This document shows positions 1-8,174 of a stretch of DNA of 10,382 nt, in pieces. The translations under genes and the position numbers were made by a program. The DNA comes from Verrucomicrobiota bacterium. GTDB taxonomy: Bacteria > Verrucomicrobiota > Verrucomicrobiia > Opitutales > Opitutaceae. Numbering within the stretch: position 1 is the first letter of the stretch; each line of letters begins with the position of its first letter. Below the pieces are notes generated by a model. The model saw only the letters and a list, made by a program, of their open reading frames with translations, searched no databases and was not told the origin of the DNA. The stretch spans positions 1-10,382 of the forward strand of contig JAFAAS010000062.1 in NCBI GenBank assembly GCA_023426435.1, given 5' to 3'.

Positions 1-1056
1 CACCGCGGCCCACTGCCCGAGCACCCACGCAAAGATCAACGGCGCCACAATCGTCGCATCGCTCTCCACGATATACTTCGGCGTGCTCGCCTGTAGTTTG
101 CCCCAGGTGATCTTCTCGTTCGGCACCGCGCCCGAATACGAACCATAGCTCGTCGTCGAATCGCTGATCTGGCAGAAATAACCCCACAAGGGCACGCCCG
201 TTCGCTCGAGATCCTGGTGCAGCATCGGCACCACGCAGATCGGAAAATCGCCCGCGATGCCGCCGCCAATCTGGAAGAAGCCGATCGAGCCTTCCTTGTT
301 GCGCAGCCGTTTCGCGTTCTTCGTGTAGTAGTCCGCGAGCCAGGTCATGTATTCGATGCCCGTGCGCACCGTGTGCACGTTCTTCACGTCGCCGCGAATC
401 ACCGCCGCCGCATACATGTTGCCCAAGGTCGCGTCTTCCCAACCCGGCACCACGATCGGCAGGTTCTTCTCGCACGCCGCCAGCATCCACGAGTTCTTCG
501 GATCGATCTGGTAACTCTTCCTCAGCTTACCGCTGCGAAGAATCTTATACATGAACTCATGCGGGAAATACCGCTCGCCCGCCGCATCCGCCGCCATCCA
601 CTCCTCCAACACCGCCGCCTCGATCCGGCGCATCGCTTCCATCTCGGGAATGCACGTATCCGTCACGCGGTTCATGTGCCGGCTCAACAACTCCTCTTCG
701 TCCTCGCCCGTGAGATGACGATAATTCGGCACGCGCTCGTAGTAGTCGTGCGCCACCAGATTAAAGATGTCCTCTTCGAGATTCGCGCCCGTGCACACGA
801 TCATGTGCACCTTGTCCTTGCGAATCATCTCGGCGAGCGAGATGCCGAGCTCCGCCGTCGACATCGCACCCGCAAGCGTCACGAGCATTTTCCCCCCGGC
901 CGCGAGATGCGCTTCATACCCCTTCGCCGCATCGAGCAACGAAGCCGCGTTGAAGTGCCGGTAGTTCTTCGCAATGAACTTCGACACTGCTCCCTTCGAC
1001 TTCGCGAGATCGGCATTGATGTCTTCCGGACGTTTCTTGGCGCGTTTGGCTTTCAT
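1..1056 (-). CDS. Deoxyhypusine synthase-family protein (3' end cut by window)
   Basis: 352 residues are visible from the ATG at 1056; the C-terminus lies beyond the window's left edge. The fold resembles deoxyhypusine synthase, an NAD-dependent enzyme that moves the aminobutyl group of spermidine onto a lysine. Seen: an N-terminal VTLAGAMSTAELG stretch (59-71), IGGGIAGDFPI (263-273), and SGAVPNEKITWGK (308-320). The last matches the human EAVSWGK segment, so K320 corresponds to the enzyme-intermediate lysine K329, W318 to W327 and E314 to E323. The human KHH after the triple glycine is absent, and the residues aligned with D313 and D316 are both tyrosine (Y304, Y307). Bacteria lack eIF5A, so classical deoxyhypusine formation is unlikely; another aminobutyl transfer, such as homospermidine formation, is inference. 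Human DHS has 369 residues, so little is missing. The gene is divergent from the transporter at 1227. No Shine-Dalgarno is seen. Family assignment is firm; substrate is unknown. Confidence 0.9.
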   Translation of the reverse strand, partial: MKAKRAKKRPEDINADLAKSKGAVSKFIAKNYRHFNAASLLDAAKGYEAHLAAGGKMLVTLAGAMSTAELGISLAEMIRKDKVHMIVCTGANLEEDIFNLVAHDYYERVPNYRHLTGEDEEELLSRHMNRVTDTCIPEMEAMRRIEAAVLEEWMAADAAGERYFPHEFMYKILRSGKLRKSYQIDPKNSWMLAACEKNLPIVVPGWEDATLGNMYAAAVIRGDVKNVHTVRTGIEYMTWLADYYTKNAKRLRNKEGSIGFFQIGGGIAGDFPICVVPMLHQDLERTGVPLWGYFCQISDSTTSYGSYSGAVPNEKITWGKLQASTPKYIVESDATIVAPLIFAWVLGQWAAV

Positions 1057-1089
1057 GAGTAGCGCCAACCTACGCTCATGTTTCGCTCA

Positions 1090-1208
1090 CAAAAAAGCCC
1101 AAAATGCGATTTTCCCAAGTAGAGCCGGCCTCCGCCCTGCCCAGAAGTCGGATGCTTTCAGTTCTCTCCCCTTAACCTTCTTGCGCCTCCTGCGCCTTTT
1201 TGCGGCCA
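1090..1208. repeat. GCGCC-type inverted repeat pair, copy 1
   Basis: The divergent gap 1057-1226 holds two arms. The left arm (1090-1108) matches 18 of 19 bases of the left arm at 4232-4250. The right arm (about 1172-1208) has GCGCC at 1183 and 1192, then GCGG at 1202, the same 9- then 10-base spacing as the copies near 4273 and 6624. The arms are imperfectly complementary across about 70 bases. The right arm includes the TTG at 1200 that could be mistaken for the transporter start. No convincing promoter was found in this gap. Confidence 0.75.
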
Positions 1209-1226
1209 ATCCTGCCTGATCTCGCC

Positions 1227-2123
1227 ATGCTCGGCGCCTTCCTCACCACGATCCTCTTCTCGCTGTCCGCGATCTTCGCGAACCGCAGCATCCGCGCCGT
1301 CGGCCTCACCCGCGCCAATCTCGGCCGCCTCGTCTTCGCCCTCCTCGTTCTGGGTCTTTACGCCCACACGCGGGGCCAGGGTTTTTCCGGCGCCGGCCTG
1401 AACTGGTTCCTTCTCAGCGGTATCGTCGGCATGGGCCTCGGCGATGTCGCCTTCTTCTACGCCCTCCCGCTCCTCGGTTCCCGCCTCTCGATTCTCATCA
1501 CGCAATGCCTCGCCGCACCCATCGCGATGCTCACGGAACGCCTCTGGCTCGGCACCACCCTCACCGCGCCGCAACTCCTCTGGGGTTTCGTCATCCTCAC
1601 CGGCGTCGCCGTCGCCCTCATGCCGTCGCGCACGCATCCGCCGCGCGTCCCGATCCGCGCCGCCGGTTTCATCTTCGGTCTCCTCAGCGCCCTCGGCCAG
1701 GGTCTCGGCGCCGTCCTCACCCGCAAAGCCAACGCCCTCGCCACCCTTGCCGGCGAAAACATCGACGGCATCACCGCCGCCTACCAGCGCATCGCCGGCG
1801 GGCTCCTCATCACCGTCCTTTATTTCATTTTCCGCGCGCTTCTCCGCCGCCACACCACCCCCGAAGTCGCCCGCCCGATCGCACTTCGTTCCTGGCTTTG
1901 GATTCCCGCCAACGCTTTCTGCGGCGCCATCCTCGGCGTCAGCGCCTACCAATGGGCGCTCGCCACCACGCCCAGCGGCATCGTCCTTCCCATCGTCGCC
2001 TGCACGCCACTCGTCGTCATCCCGCTCAGCTACTGGATCGAAAACGAACGCCCCACCCCCCGCTCCCTCCTCGGCGGCGTCATCGCCGTCGCCGGCTGCA
2101 TCGCCCTCACCTTGGCTCGCTAA
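1227..2123 (+). CDS. EamA/DMT-superfamily inner-membrane transporter
   Basis: 298 residues from the ATG at 1227. The protein is very hydrophobic, with about ten predicted membrane segments near residues 1-19, 34-47, 59-79, 84-106, 114-132, 144-165, 183-206, 222-243, 248-271 and 280-296. It has the internal duplication typical of EamA permeases: each half ends in an E-R element followed by a last helix (TERLWLG at 103-109; IENERPTPRS at 271-280). Members export or import small metabolites, but the substrate cannot be read from sequence. The ATG is preferred over an in-frame TTG at 1200 because that codon lies inside a dispersed repeat and would only add nine residues ahead of the first helix. 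Codons are strongly C-ending. No Shine-Dalgarno precedes the start. The next gene on the same strand is 153 bases away beyond a palindrome, so co-transcription is uncertain. Confidence 0.88.
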   Translation: MLGAFLTTILFSLSAIFANRSIRAVGLTRANLGRLVFALLVLGLYAHTRGQGFSGAGLNWFLLSGIVGMGLGDVAFFYALPLLGSRLSILITQCLAAPIAMLTERLWLGTTLTAPQLLWGFVILTGVAVALMPSRTHPPRVPIRAAGFIFGLLSALGQGLGAVLTRKANALATLAGENIDGITAAYQRIAGGLLITVLYFIFRALLRRHTTPEVARPIALRSWLWIPANAFCGAILGVSAYQWALATTPSGIVLPIVACTPLVVIPLSYWIENERPTPRSLLGGVIAVAGCIALTLAR

Positions 2124-2182
2124 ATCCGCAAGATCGCGAACTCGCCCGCGACGTCGAGCGCTCCCTCGTCCGCGAAATCCAA

Positions 2183-2205
2183 AGTGTCACCTAATAGGTG
2201 ACACT
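2183..2205. repeat. Perfect 10-bp palindrome with AAT loop
   Basis: AGTGTCACCT and its exact reverse complement AGGTGACACT flank a three-base AAT loop. It lies between the transporter stop and the ABC-F start. No T-run follows on either strand, so it is not a standard intrinsic terminator. The size and form suit a REP-like element or an operator (inference); no REP-associated transposase is in the window. The rest of the 2124-2276 gap shows no gene that I can support. Confidence 0.7.
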
Positions 2206-2276
2206 CCCCCGGCGCCCCCTCCGTCAGAAACGGCCGTTGACGCCCCCGCCGGCGTTCCCTCTTTTGCCCCGTTCCC

Positions 2277-4148
<1,872 letters not shown>

Positions 4149-4176
4149 GCCGCCAAAGGTAGGCCGAACCAGCCTG

Positions 4177-4218
4177 CCCCGACCTGTCGGGGTCCCCGCC
4201 GAGCCGTTGCCGCGGCTC
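4177..4218. repeat. Two small GC-rich stem-loops after the ABC-F gene
   Basis: CCCCGA (4177-4182) pairs with TCGGGG (4187-4192) over a CCTG loop. GAGCCG (4201-4206) pairs with CGGCTC (4213-4218) over a six-base loop. They lie 28 bases after the ABC-F stop, upstream of the larger hairpin at 4228. Neither is followed by a T-run. They may help end transcription or be part of a dispersed palindromic element. Confidence 0.5.
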
Positions 4219-4227
4219 CAGCCCTTA

Positions 4228-4296
4228 GCCGCAAAAAAGCCCAAAAGGCGCAAAAAACTCCCCAGCTTTTTTGCGCCTTTTGCGCCTTCTTGCGGC
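4228..4296. terminator. 30-bp GCGCC-type hairpin between convergent genes (candidate bidirectional terminator)
   Basis: The left arm 4228-4257 and right arm 4267-4296 are reverse complements at 27 of 30 positions, with a nine-base loop. The right arm has GCGCC at 4273 and 4282 and GCGG at 4292, the repeat unit also seen near 1183 and 6624. It sits in the 173-base gap where the ABC-F gene (plus) and deoA (minus) converge, which suits a terminator read from both sides. The T and A runs are next to the loop, inside the stem, rather than after it, so it is not a textbook intrinsic terminator. The structure is certain; the role is inferred. Confidence 0.65.
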
Positions 4297-4321
4297 CAAC
4301 TCCGGATCGAAATTCCGCCGC

Positions 4322-5644
4322 CTACCCGATCACTTCATCGATCAGCCTCGGCGCCGCACCCTCCCTCACCCCATCCCCCACCAAAATCGCCTTCGCGAGC
4401 ATCGCCTTCGCCTCCTCCAACGCGCGCTCGTCGTTCGCGTGCACCACACACAGCGGCGCCCCTCTCCCCACTTTCTCCCCCACCTTCACCAACCCGCTCA
4501 CGCCCACCGCGTGATCCACGCGATCCTCCGCGCGTTTCCTCCCCGCGCCCAATCGCAACGCCGCCAGCGCCACTCCCATCGCGTCAACGTCCGCCACAAC
4601 CCCGCCGCGCACCGCCACCAAAGGCTCGCTGATCTTCGCCCGCGGCAAACGCCCCACATCGTCCACCACCCGCGGATCGCCTCCCTGCGCTTCAATCATC
4701 TTTCCAAACAACTCCAGCGCCGCACCGCTCTTCACCTTTTCCTCCAACATCCGTCTCGCGCTCGCCTCATCCTTCGCCGCCTTCGCCAGCACCAACATCT
4801 GCTCCCCCAGCGCATACGTCACCTCCATCGTATCCGCCGGCCCACTACCCCGCAAACACTCGATCGACTCGATCACCTCCAGCGCATTCCCCACCGCCCG
4901 CCCGAGCGGTTGCTCCATCGCCGTCATCACCGCGCGCGTCGGTTTCCCCATCGCGTTCGCCACCGACACCATCGCCTCCGCCAGCTCACGCGCCTTCGCT
5001 TTCTCCTTCATGAACGCCCCGCGCCCGAACTTCACATCGAGCACGAGCACGTCGATTCCTTCCGCCAGCTTCTTCGCCAGAATGCTCCCGCAAATCAGCG
5101 GAATGCTCTCCACCGTCGCCGTCACATCGCGCAGCGCATAAAGCTTCTTGTCCGCCGGCGCCAGCTCCGCCGTCTGCCCAATCAAACACAGCCCGAGTTC
5201 ATCCACCTGCGCGCGATACGCCTCCAGACTCAGCCCCACGCGAAATCCCGGAATCGCCTCCAACTTGTCCAGCGTCCCGCCCGTGTGCCCGAGCCCGCGC
5301 CCCGAAATCATCGGCACCGCCACGCCACACGCCGCCACCATCGGCGCCAGATGCAGCGACACTTTATCGCCCACCCCGCCCGTCGAATGCTTGTCCGCCT
5401 TCGGACGCTTCACATTCGAAAGATCCGCCACCACCCCCGAACGCATCATCGCCTCCGTATAAGCGACCACTTCCTCGCGATCCATCCCGCGCAACACGAT
5501 CGCCATCAACAGCGCCGACAACTGGTAATCCGCCCACGATCCCTCCGCCGCTCCGCGCACAAACGCCTCGATCTCCTCGCGCGTCAGCGCCTCCCCATCG
5601 CGCTTGCGCGCAATCACGTGCTGCGGAAATAGCGACGAACTCAT
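4322..5644 (-). CDS. deoA: Thymidine phosphorylase
   Basis: 440 residues, the usual length of this family. The cytosolic enzyme splits thymidine or deoxyuridine with phosphate into free base and deoxyribose-1-phosphate in pyrimidine salvage. Seen: phosphate-binding KHSTGGVGDK (85-94), the family signature SGRGLGHTGGTLDKLE (114-129), and ALRDVTATVESIPL (170-183) leading to R172, S187 and K191, which match pyrimidine-binding R171, S186 and K190 of the E. coli enzyme. M112 aligns with the methionine that, as I recall, marks thymidine-specific enzymes, where broader pyrimidine-nucleoside phosphorylases carry lysine. The ATG at 5644 is chosen; an in-frame TTG at 5680 would add only a non-homologous tail. 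No cytidine deaminase, deoC or other deo genes are adjacent. The gene is 87 bases downstream of the CobW-like gene with a palindrome between, so linkage in an operon is possible but unproven. Codons are strongly G-ending. Confidence 0.95.
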   Translation of the reverse strand: MSSSLFPQHVIARKRDGEALTREEIEAFVRGAAEGSWADYQLSALLMAIVLRGMDREEVVAYTEAMMRSGVVADLSNVKRPKADKHSTGGVGDKVSLHLAPMVAACGVAVPMISGRGLGHTGGTLDKLEAIPGFRVGLSLEAYRAQVDELGLCLIGQTAELAPADKKLYALRDVTATVESIPLICGSILAKKLAEGIDVLVLDVKFGRGAFMKEKAKARELAEAMVSVANAMGKPTRAVMTAMEQPLGRAVGNALEVIESIECLRGSGPADTMEVTYALGEQMLVLAKAAKDEASARRMLEEKVKSGAALELFGKMIEAQGGDPRVVDDVGRLPRAKISEPLVAVRGGVVADVDAMGVALAALRLGAGRKRAEDRVDHAVGVSGLVKVGEKVGRGAPLCVVHANDERALEEAKAMLAKAILVGDGVREGAAPRLIDEVIG

Positions 5645-5685
5645 GTCTCGCGATTGAAGCTTCCGCCCCGCCAGACGCAAGGTGG

Positions 5686-5707
5686 AGCCCGACGTCCCCG
5701 TCGGGCT
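5686..5707. repeat. Perfect 9-bp palindrome with TCCC loop upstream of deoA
   Basis: AGCCCGACG (5686-5694) pairs exactly with CGTCGGGCT (5699-5707). It lies between the CobW-like stop and the deoA start, in the probable deoA leader. There is no T-run on the minus strand. Its core (CCCGAC...GTCGGG) resembles the smaller CCCCGA/TCGGGG stem at 4177-4192, suggesting a dispersed element; an operator or weak terminator is also possible. Confidence 0.65.
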
Positions 5708-5731
5708 GTTCGCTTCACGCCGCCCCGTTAG

Positions 5732-6493
5732 CTATCTATCGAGGAACCGCTTCACATCCGGAATCACCTTCACCCGCTGCCCGCCCGCCCGCCGCTCGAA
5801 ATACGGATCCTCCGCCGGCTTCGCCTCCACCTCCTCATCGCCCTCCGTCTCTTCATCCTCTTCCACTTCCTCCCCTTCCGCATTCGTGAAGATCCAATCT
5901 TGTTCCTCGTCGAACACATGCGACATCCGCCGCGCCTGCGGATCCAGGACCAATCCGGGATTCTTTACCTTCCCGTCCTTCACCAGCTCGAACAAGGCGG
6001 GAATAAACTGCTTTTTGAAGTGGTTCTGGAAATCGCTCAGCCACTTGTTCTCCACGCCTTCGCGCCGGTTGAGCAGCACCACATCCGAAAAATGGATACA
6101 CGCCTCATACCACGCCAGCATCGCCGAATTCTTCTCCGCCAGCTGACAATTCACCACGCAGATCACTCGCGCGACTTCTCCTCCCTGCGCCTCCACCCAC
6201 GCCTTGAACACCTCGATCTGATCCACCGGACTCGCCCGCCCGTCCGTCACGAAAAACACCTGCGTCGCCCCTTCCGGCAGCGCGCCTTCGATGAACTCCC
6301 CGGTCCACTTCCAGTATTCCACGCGGGGCAACGTCGACGCCACCGTCTCCGCGTTCTCCGCGTCGGACACCATCACCGCCGCGCGATCCGTTTCGGACAA
6401 CCCGCCCTCGATCAGATCCGCCACGATCGTCCGTCGCCCGGAACCGGCCGCGCCTAGAATCAAATAAACCAAAGGCTTTTCCGCATCATTCAT
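5732..6493 (-). CDS. P-loop GTPase-like protein with degenerate nucleotide site (CobW-like, hypothetical)
   Basis: 253 residues from the ATG at 6493. The layout recalls the N-terminal GTPase domain of CobW/COG0523 metal chaperones. There is a beta strand YLIL, then GAAGSGRRT (14-22) where a P-loop GxxGxGKTT is expected, FFVTDGRASPVDQ (80-92), a VICVVNCQ strand (110-117), and SDVVLLNRREG (136-146) in the place of the NKxD base-recognition motif. The Walker A lysine and the following Ser/Thr are both arginine (R20, R21), and NKxD reads NRRE, so GTP binding may be weak or lost. The tail has an acidic block (about 207-229) before a basic end. No membrane segment or signal peptide is seen. The family link is a moderate inference and the function is unknown. 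A longer frame from 6658 is rejected because the extra 55 residues translate dispersed repeats. The first stem base of a repeat lies three bases upstream of the start. Confidence 0.8.
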   Translation of the reverse strand: MNDAEKPLVYLILGAAGSGRRTIVADLIEGGLSETDRAAVMVSDAENAETVASTLPRVEYWKWTGEFIEGALPEGATQVFFVTDGRASPVDQIEVFKAWVEAQGGEVARVICVVNCQLAEKNSAMLAWYEACIHFSDVVLLNRREGVENKWLSDFQNHFKKQFIPALFELVKDGKVKNPGLVLDPQARRMSHVFDEEQDWIFTNAEGEEVEEDEETEGDEEVEAKPAEDPYFERRAGGQRVKVIPDVKRFLDR

Positions 6494-6496
6494 CTC

Positions 6497-6649
6497 GCGG
6501 CAAAAAGGCGCAGAAGCCGCAAAAACACCAACCTGTTTCTTTGCGCCTTCTGCGGCCGCGGCTTCAGCACCATCCGCTTTCCGCTTTCGCGACCTTCGCG
6601 TGTTTAGCAGGAGATCCTTCTTTGCGCCTTCTGCGCCTTTTTGCGGCCA
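6497..6649. repeat. GCGCC-type repeats, copy 3 (one inverted arm and two forward arms)
   Basis: The reverse arm 6497-6525 can pair with either forward arm: 6536-6557, after a ten-base loop, or 6616-6649, with the longer match. The forward arm at 6616 has GCGCC at 6624 and 6633 and GCGG at 6643, the same spacing as at 1183 and 4273. It fills most of the aroC to CobW-like gap (6494-6721) on the minus transcript, so it could act as a terminator or attenuator between them (inference). Confidence 0.8.
6583..6606 (+). repeat. TTCGCG-type short repeat
   Basis: Two TTCGCG units nine bases apart, nested between the GCGCC-type arms upstream of the CobW-like gene. The same unit occurs at 6681-6707 and 7997-8031. 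Confidence 0.55.
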
Positions 6650-6680
6650 TCCTTCCAAGCCATAACGATCCTCCAGAAAC

Positions 6681-6707
6681 CGCGTCTTCGCGTCCTTCGC
6701 GGTTCAA
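6681..6707 (+). repeat. TTCGCG-type short repeat ending in GCGGTTCAA
   Basis: CGCG recurs at 6681, 6689 and 6698, and the copy ends in GCGGTTCAA, exactly as the copy at 7997-8031 does. It lies 15 bases past the aroC stop on the minus strand. Confidence 0.65.
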
Positions 6708-6721
6708 TGCCCGGACAAGGC

Positions 6722-7822
6722 TCAAAATCCAAACACCCGATTCTGCGCCGCATTCCGCATCCAGTGATCCACGATCACCAGCGCCGCCATCGCCTCCACA
6801 ATCGGCACCGCCCGCGGCAACACACACGGATCATGCCGCCCGCGCGCCGCCAACTCCGTCTCCTCTCCGCGCACGTCCACCGTCTGCTGCCGCTGCAAAA
6901 TCGTTGCCGTCGGCTTAAACGCCACGCGAAACACGATCTCCTCCCCATTGCTGATCCCGCCCTGCACCCCACCGGAGCGATTCGTCACCGTCCGCACCGC
7001 GCCTTCGCGCGACACAAACGCATCATTGTGCTCCGACCCCTTCAACCGCGTCCCAGAAAAACCACTACCAATCTCAAACCCCTTCGTCGCCGGCAGCGAC
7101 AACATCGCCTTCGCCAAATCCGCCTCCAATCGATCGAACACCGGCTCGCCCAACCCCACCGGCACGCCGCGCACACGACACTCGATCACACCGCCCACCG
7201 AATCGCCCACGCTGCGCACGTCCTTGATCCGCTCGATCATCTTCGCCGCCGTCTCCACATGCGGACACCGCACCGCATTCGCCTCCACCGCTTCCACACT
7301 CGGAAACTCCGCCAACGCCTCCGCCGGCACCACGATGTCGTGAATCTGCGTCACAAACGCCCGCACCTCCACGCCACCACTCGCGCGCGCCAAAATCTTC
7401 TTCGCCACCGCCCCCGCCGCCACGCGCCCAATCGTCTCGCGCGCCGAACTCCGCCCGCCGCCACGATGATCGCGAATCCCAAACTTCGCCGTGTAAGTGT
7501 AATCCGCGTGCGAGGGCCGGAACTTCTCCCGCATCTCGTCATACGCCCCCGGCCGCTGATCCGCATTTCTCACCAACATCGAAATCGGCGTCCCCGTCGT
7601 CTTCCCTTCAAACACGCCCGACAAAATCTCCACGCGATCCTCCTCCTTCCGCGGCGTCACGATGTCGCTCTGCCCCGGCCGCCGCCGATCCAACTCCGCC
7701 TGAATCTCCTCCACCGAGATCGGCAAATTCGGCGGGCATCCGTCGATCGTCACGCCCACCGCCGCGCCATGGCTCTCGCCCCAAGTTGTAATCGTGAAAA
7801 GTTTTCCGAAGCTGTTCGGCAT
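6722..7822 (-). CDS. aroC: Chorismate synthase
   Basis: 366 residues, as expected (E. coli about 361). The FMN-dependent cytosolic enzyme converts 5-enolpyruvylshikimate-3-phosphate to chorismate, the branch point for aromatic amino acids, folate and quinones. Seen: signature GESHGAAVG (15-23) with H18, RPSHADYTYTAKFG (102-115) with H105, GGGRSSARETIGRVAAG (121-137), SVGDSVGGVIE (204-214), and GRHDPCVLPRAVPIVEAM (328-345) with D331. The two histidines and the aspartate are the conserved catalytic set. No flavin reductase domain is present, as for bacterial monofunctional forms. The start MPNSFGKLFT fits the family start, so longer frames reaching 8098 or 8157 are rejected. No other shikimate gene is adjacent. 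A purine-rich GGAGG lies 30 bases upstream of the ATG, too far for normal use. It is divergent from gspD. Confidence 0.97.
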   Translation of the reverse strand: MPNSFGKLFTITTWGESHGAAVGVTIDGCPPNLPISVEEIQAELDRRRPGQSDIVTPRKEEDRVEILSGVFEGKTTGTPISMLVRNADQRPGAYDEMREKFRPSHADYTYTAKFGIRDHRGGGRSSARETIGRVAAGAVAKKILARASGGVEVRAFVTQIHDIVVPAEALAEFPSVEAVEANAVRCPHVETAAKMIERIKDVRSVGDSVGGVIECRVRGVPVGLGEPVFDRLEADLAKAMLSLPATKGFEIGSGFSGTRLKGSEHNDAFVSREGAVRTVTNRSGGVQGGISNGEEIVFRVAFKPTATILQRQQTVDVRGEETELAARGRHDPCVLPRAVPIVEAMAALVIVDHWMRNAAQNRVFGF

Positions 7823-7906
7823 CGCAGCCGCGCAGCGTTGGACTCCCCTCTTCCTCCCGCAAGCGGCAAATCCCGGTCCGTTCTCGACCGTGACCGGTTC
7901 AACAAA

Positions 7907-8031
7907 AACCACGAAGAACGCGAAGATACGCGAAGTGAGGTTAAGCCATGATGCCACGCACGCCCTGAAAAAACGCTCCGGCGGAAAACACCCGTAGTCC
8001 TTCGCGCCCCTTCGCGCCCTTCGCGGTTCAA
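7907..8031. repeat. TTCGCG-type inverted repeat pair
   Basis: The left arm (7907-7944) carries CGAAG units with CGCG at 7919 and 7929, starting AACCACGAAG and ending GGTTAA. The right arm (7997-8031) is its approximate reverse complement, with CGCG at 8003, 8013 and 8022, ending GCGGTTCAA. The spacer is about 52 bases. Both arms are built from units of 9-10 bases. Confidence 0.75.
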
Positions 8032-8103
8032 ACCGCATCGCACGCGCTTCGCGCTTAACTTCCGGCAACATTCCCGCCCCTTTGCCGTCACAGCACATCG
8101 CGG

Positions 8104-8132
8104 TTTACAACGCATTTCCTTTCTCATCTCAT
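8104..8132 (+). promoter_or_regulatory. Weak candidate promoter for gspD
   Basis: TTTACA (8104-8109) matches five of six bases of the sigma-70 -35 box. After 17 bases, TCTCAT (8127-8132) matches four of six of the -10 box. The start codon follows 42 bases later. The stretch is A/T-rich for this genome. One such match is expected by chance often enough that this is only a suggestion. Confidence 0.3.
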
Positions 8133-8174
8133 TTGCTCCTTTCCGCACCGGCCACATCTTCCCGCCATTCCCGC

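Larger units (their letters stand above)
7823..8174. other. 352-base divergent intergenic region between aroC and gspD
   Basis: Must carry the start signals for aroC (minus) and gspD (plus). It contains an inverted pair of TTCGCG-type repeats (7907-8031), a weak promoter-like pair (8104-8132), and a purine-rich stretch on the minus strand (7841-7860). Reading frames crossing it are low-complexity extensions of the two genes. I see no separate gene or RNA that I can support. Confidence 0.7.

Noticed and set aside
1158..1952. Minus-strand frame of 264 codons opposite the EamA transporter
   Set aside because: Glu/Gly/Ala-rich shadow; its start and end fall in no sensible place relative to the transporter and repeats.
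4271..5632. Long plus-strand frame of 453 codons opposite deoA
   Set aside because: His/Arg/Pro-rich with no domain. It is the antisense of a clear thymidine phosphorylase and stays open because of GC-rich codons.
6494..6658. N-terminal extension of the CobW-like protein
   Set aside because: The extra residues are the translation of GCGCC- and TTCGCG-type repeats; the P-loop strand follows directly after the ATG at 6493.
6641..7951. Long plus-strand frame of 436 codons opposite aroC
   Set aside because: Low-complexity Arg/His-rich translation, antisense to a fully conserved chorismate synthase.
7907..8031. CRISPR-like array from the spaced CGCG units
   Set aside because: Units are 9-10 bases with no unique spacers of 30 or so bases, and no cas genes are present.
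7823..8157. N-terminal extensions of chorismate synthase up to 8098 or 8157
   Set aside because: Chorismate synthases begin just before the N-S-F-G element, as the ATG at 7822 gives; the extension translates intergenic repeats.
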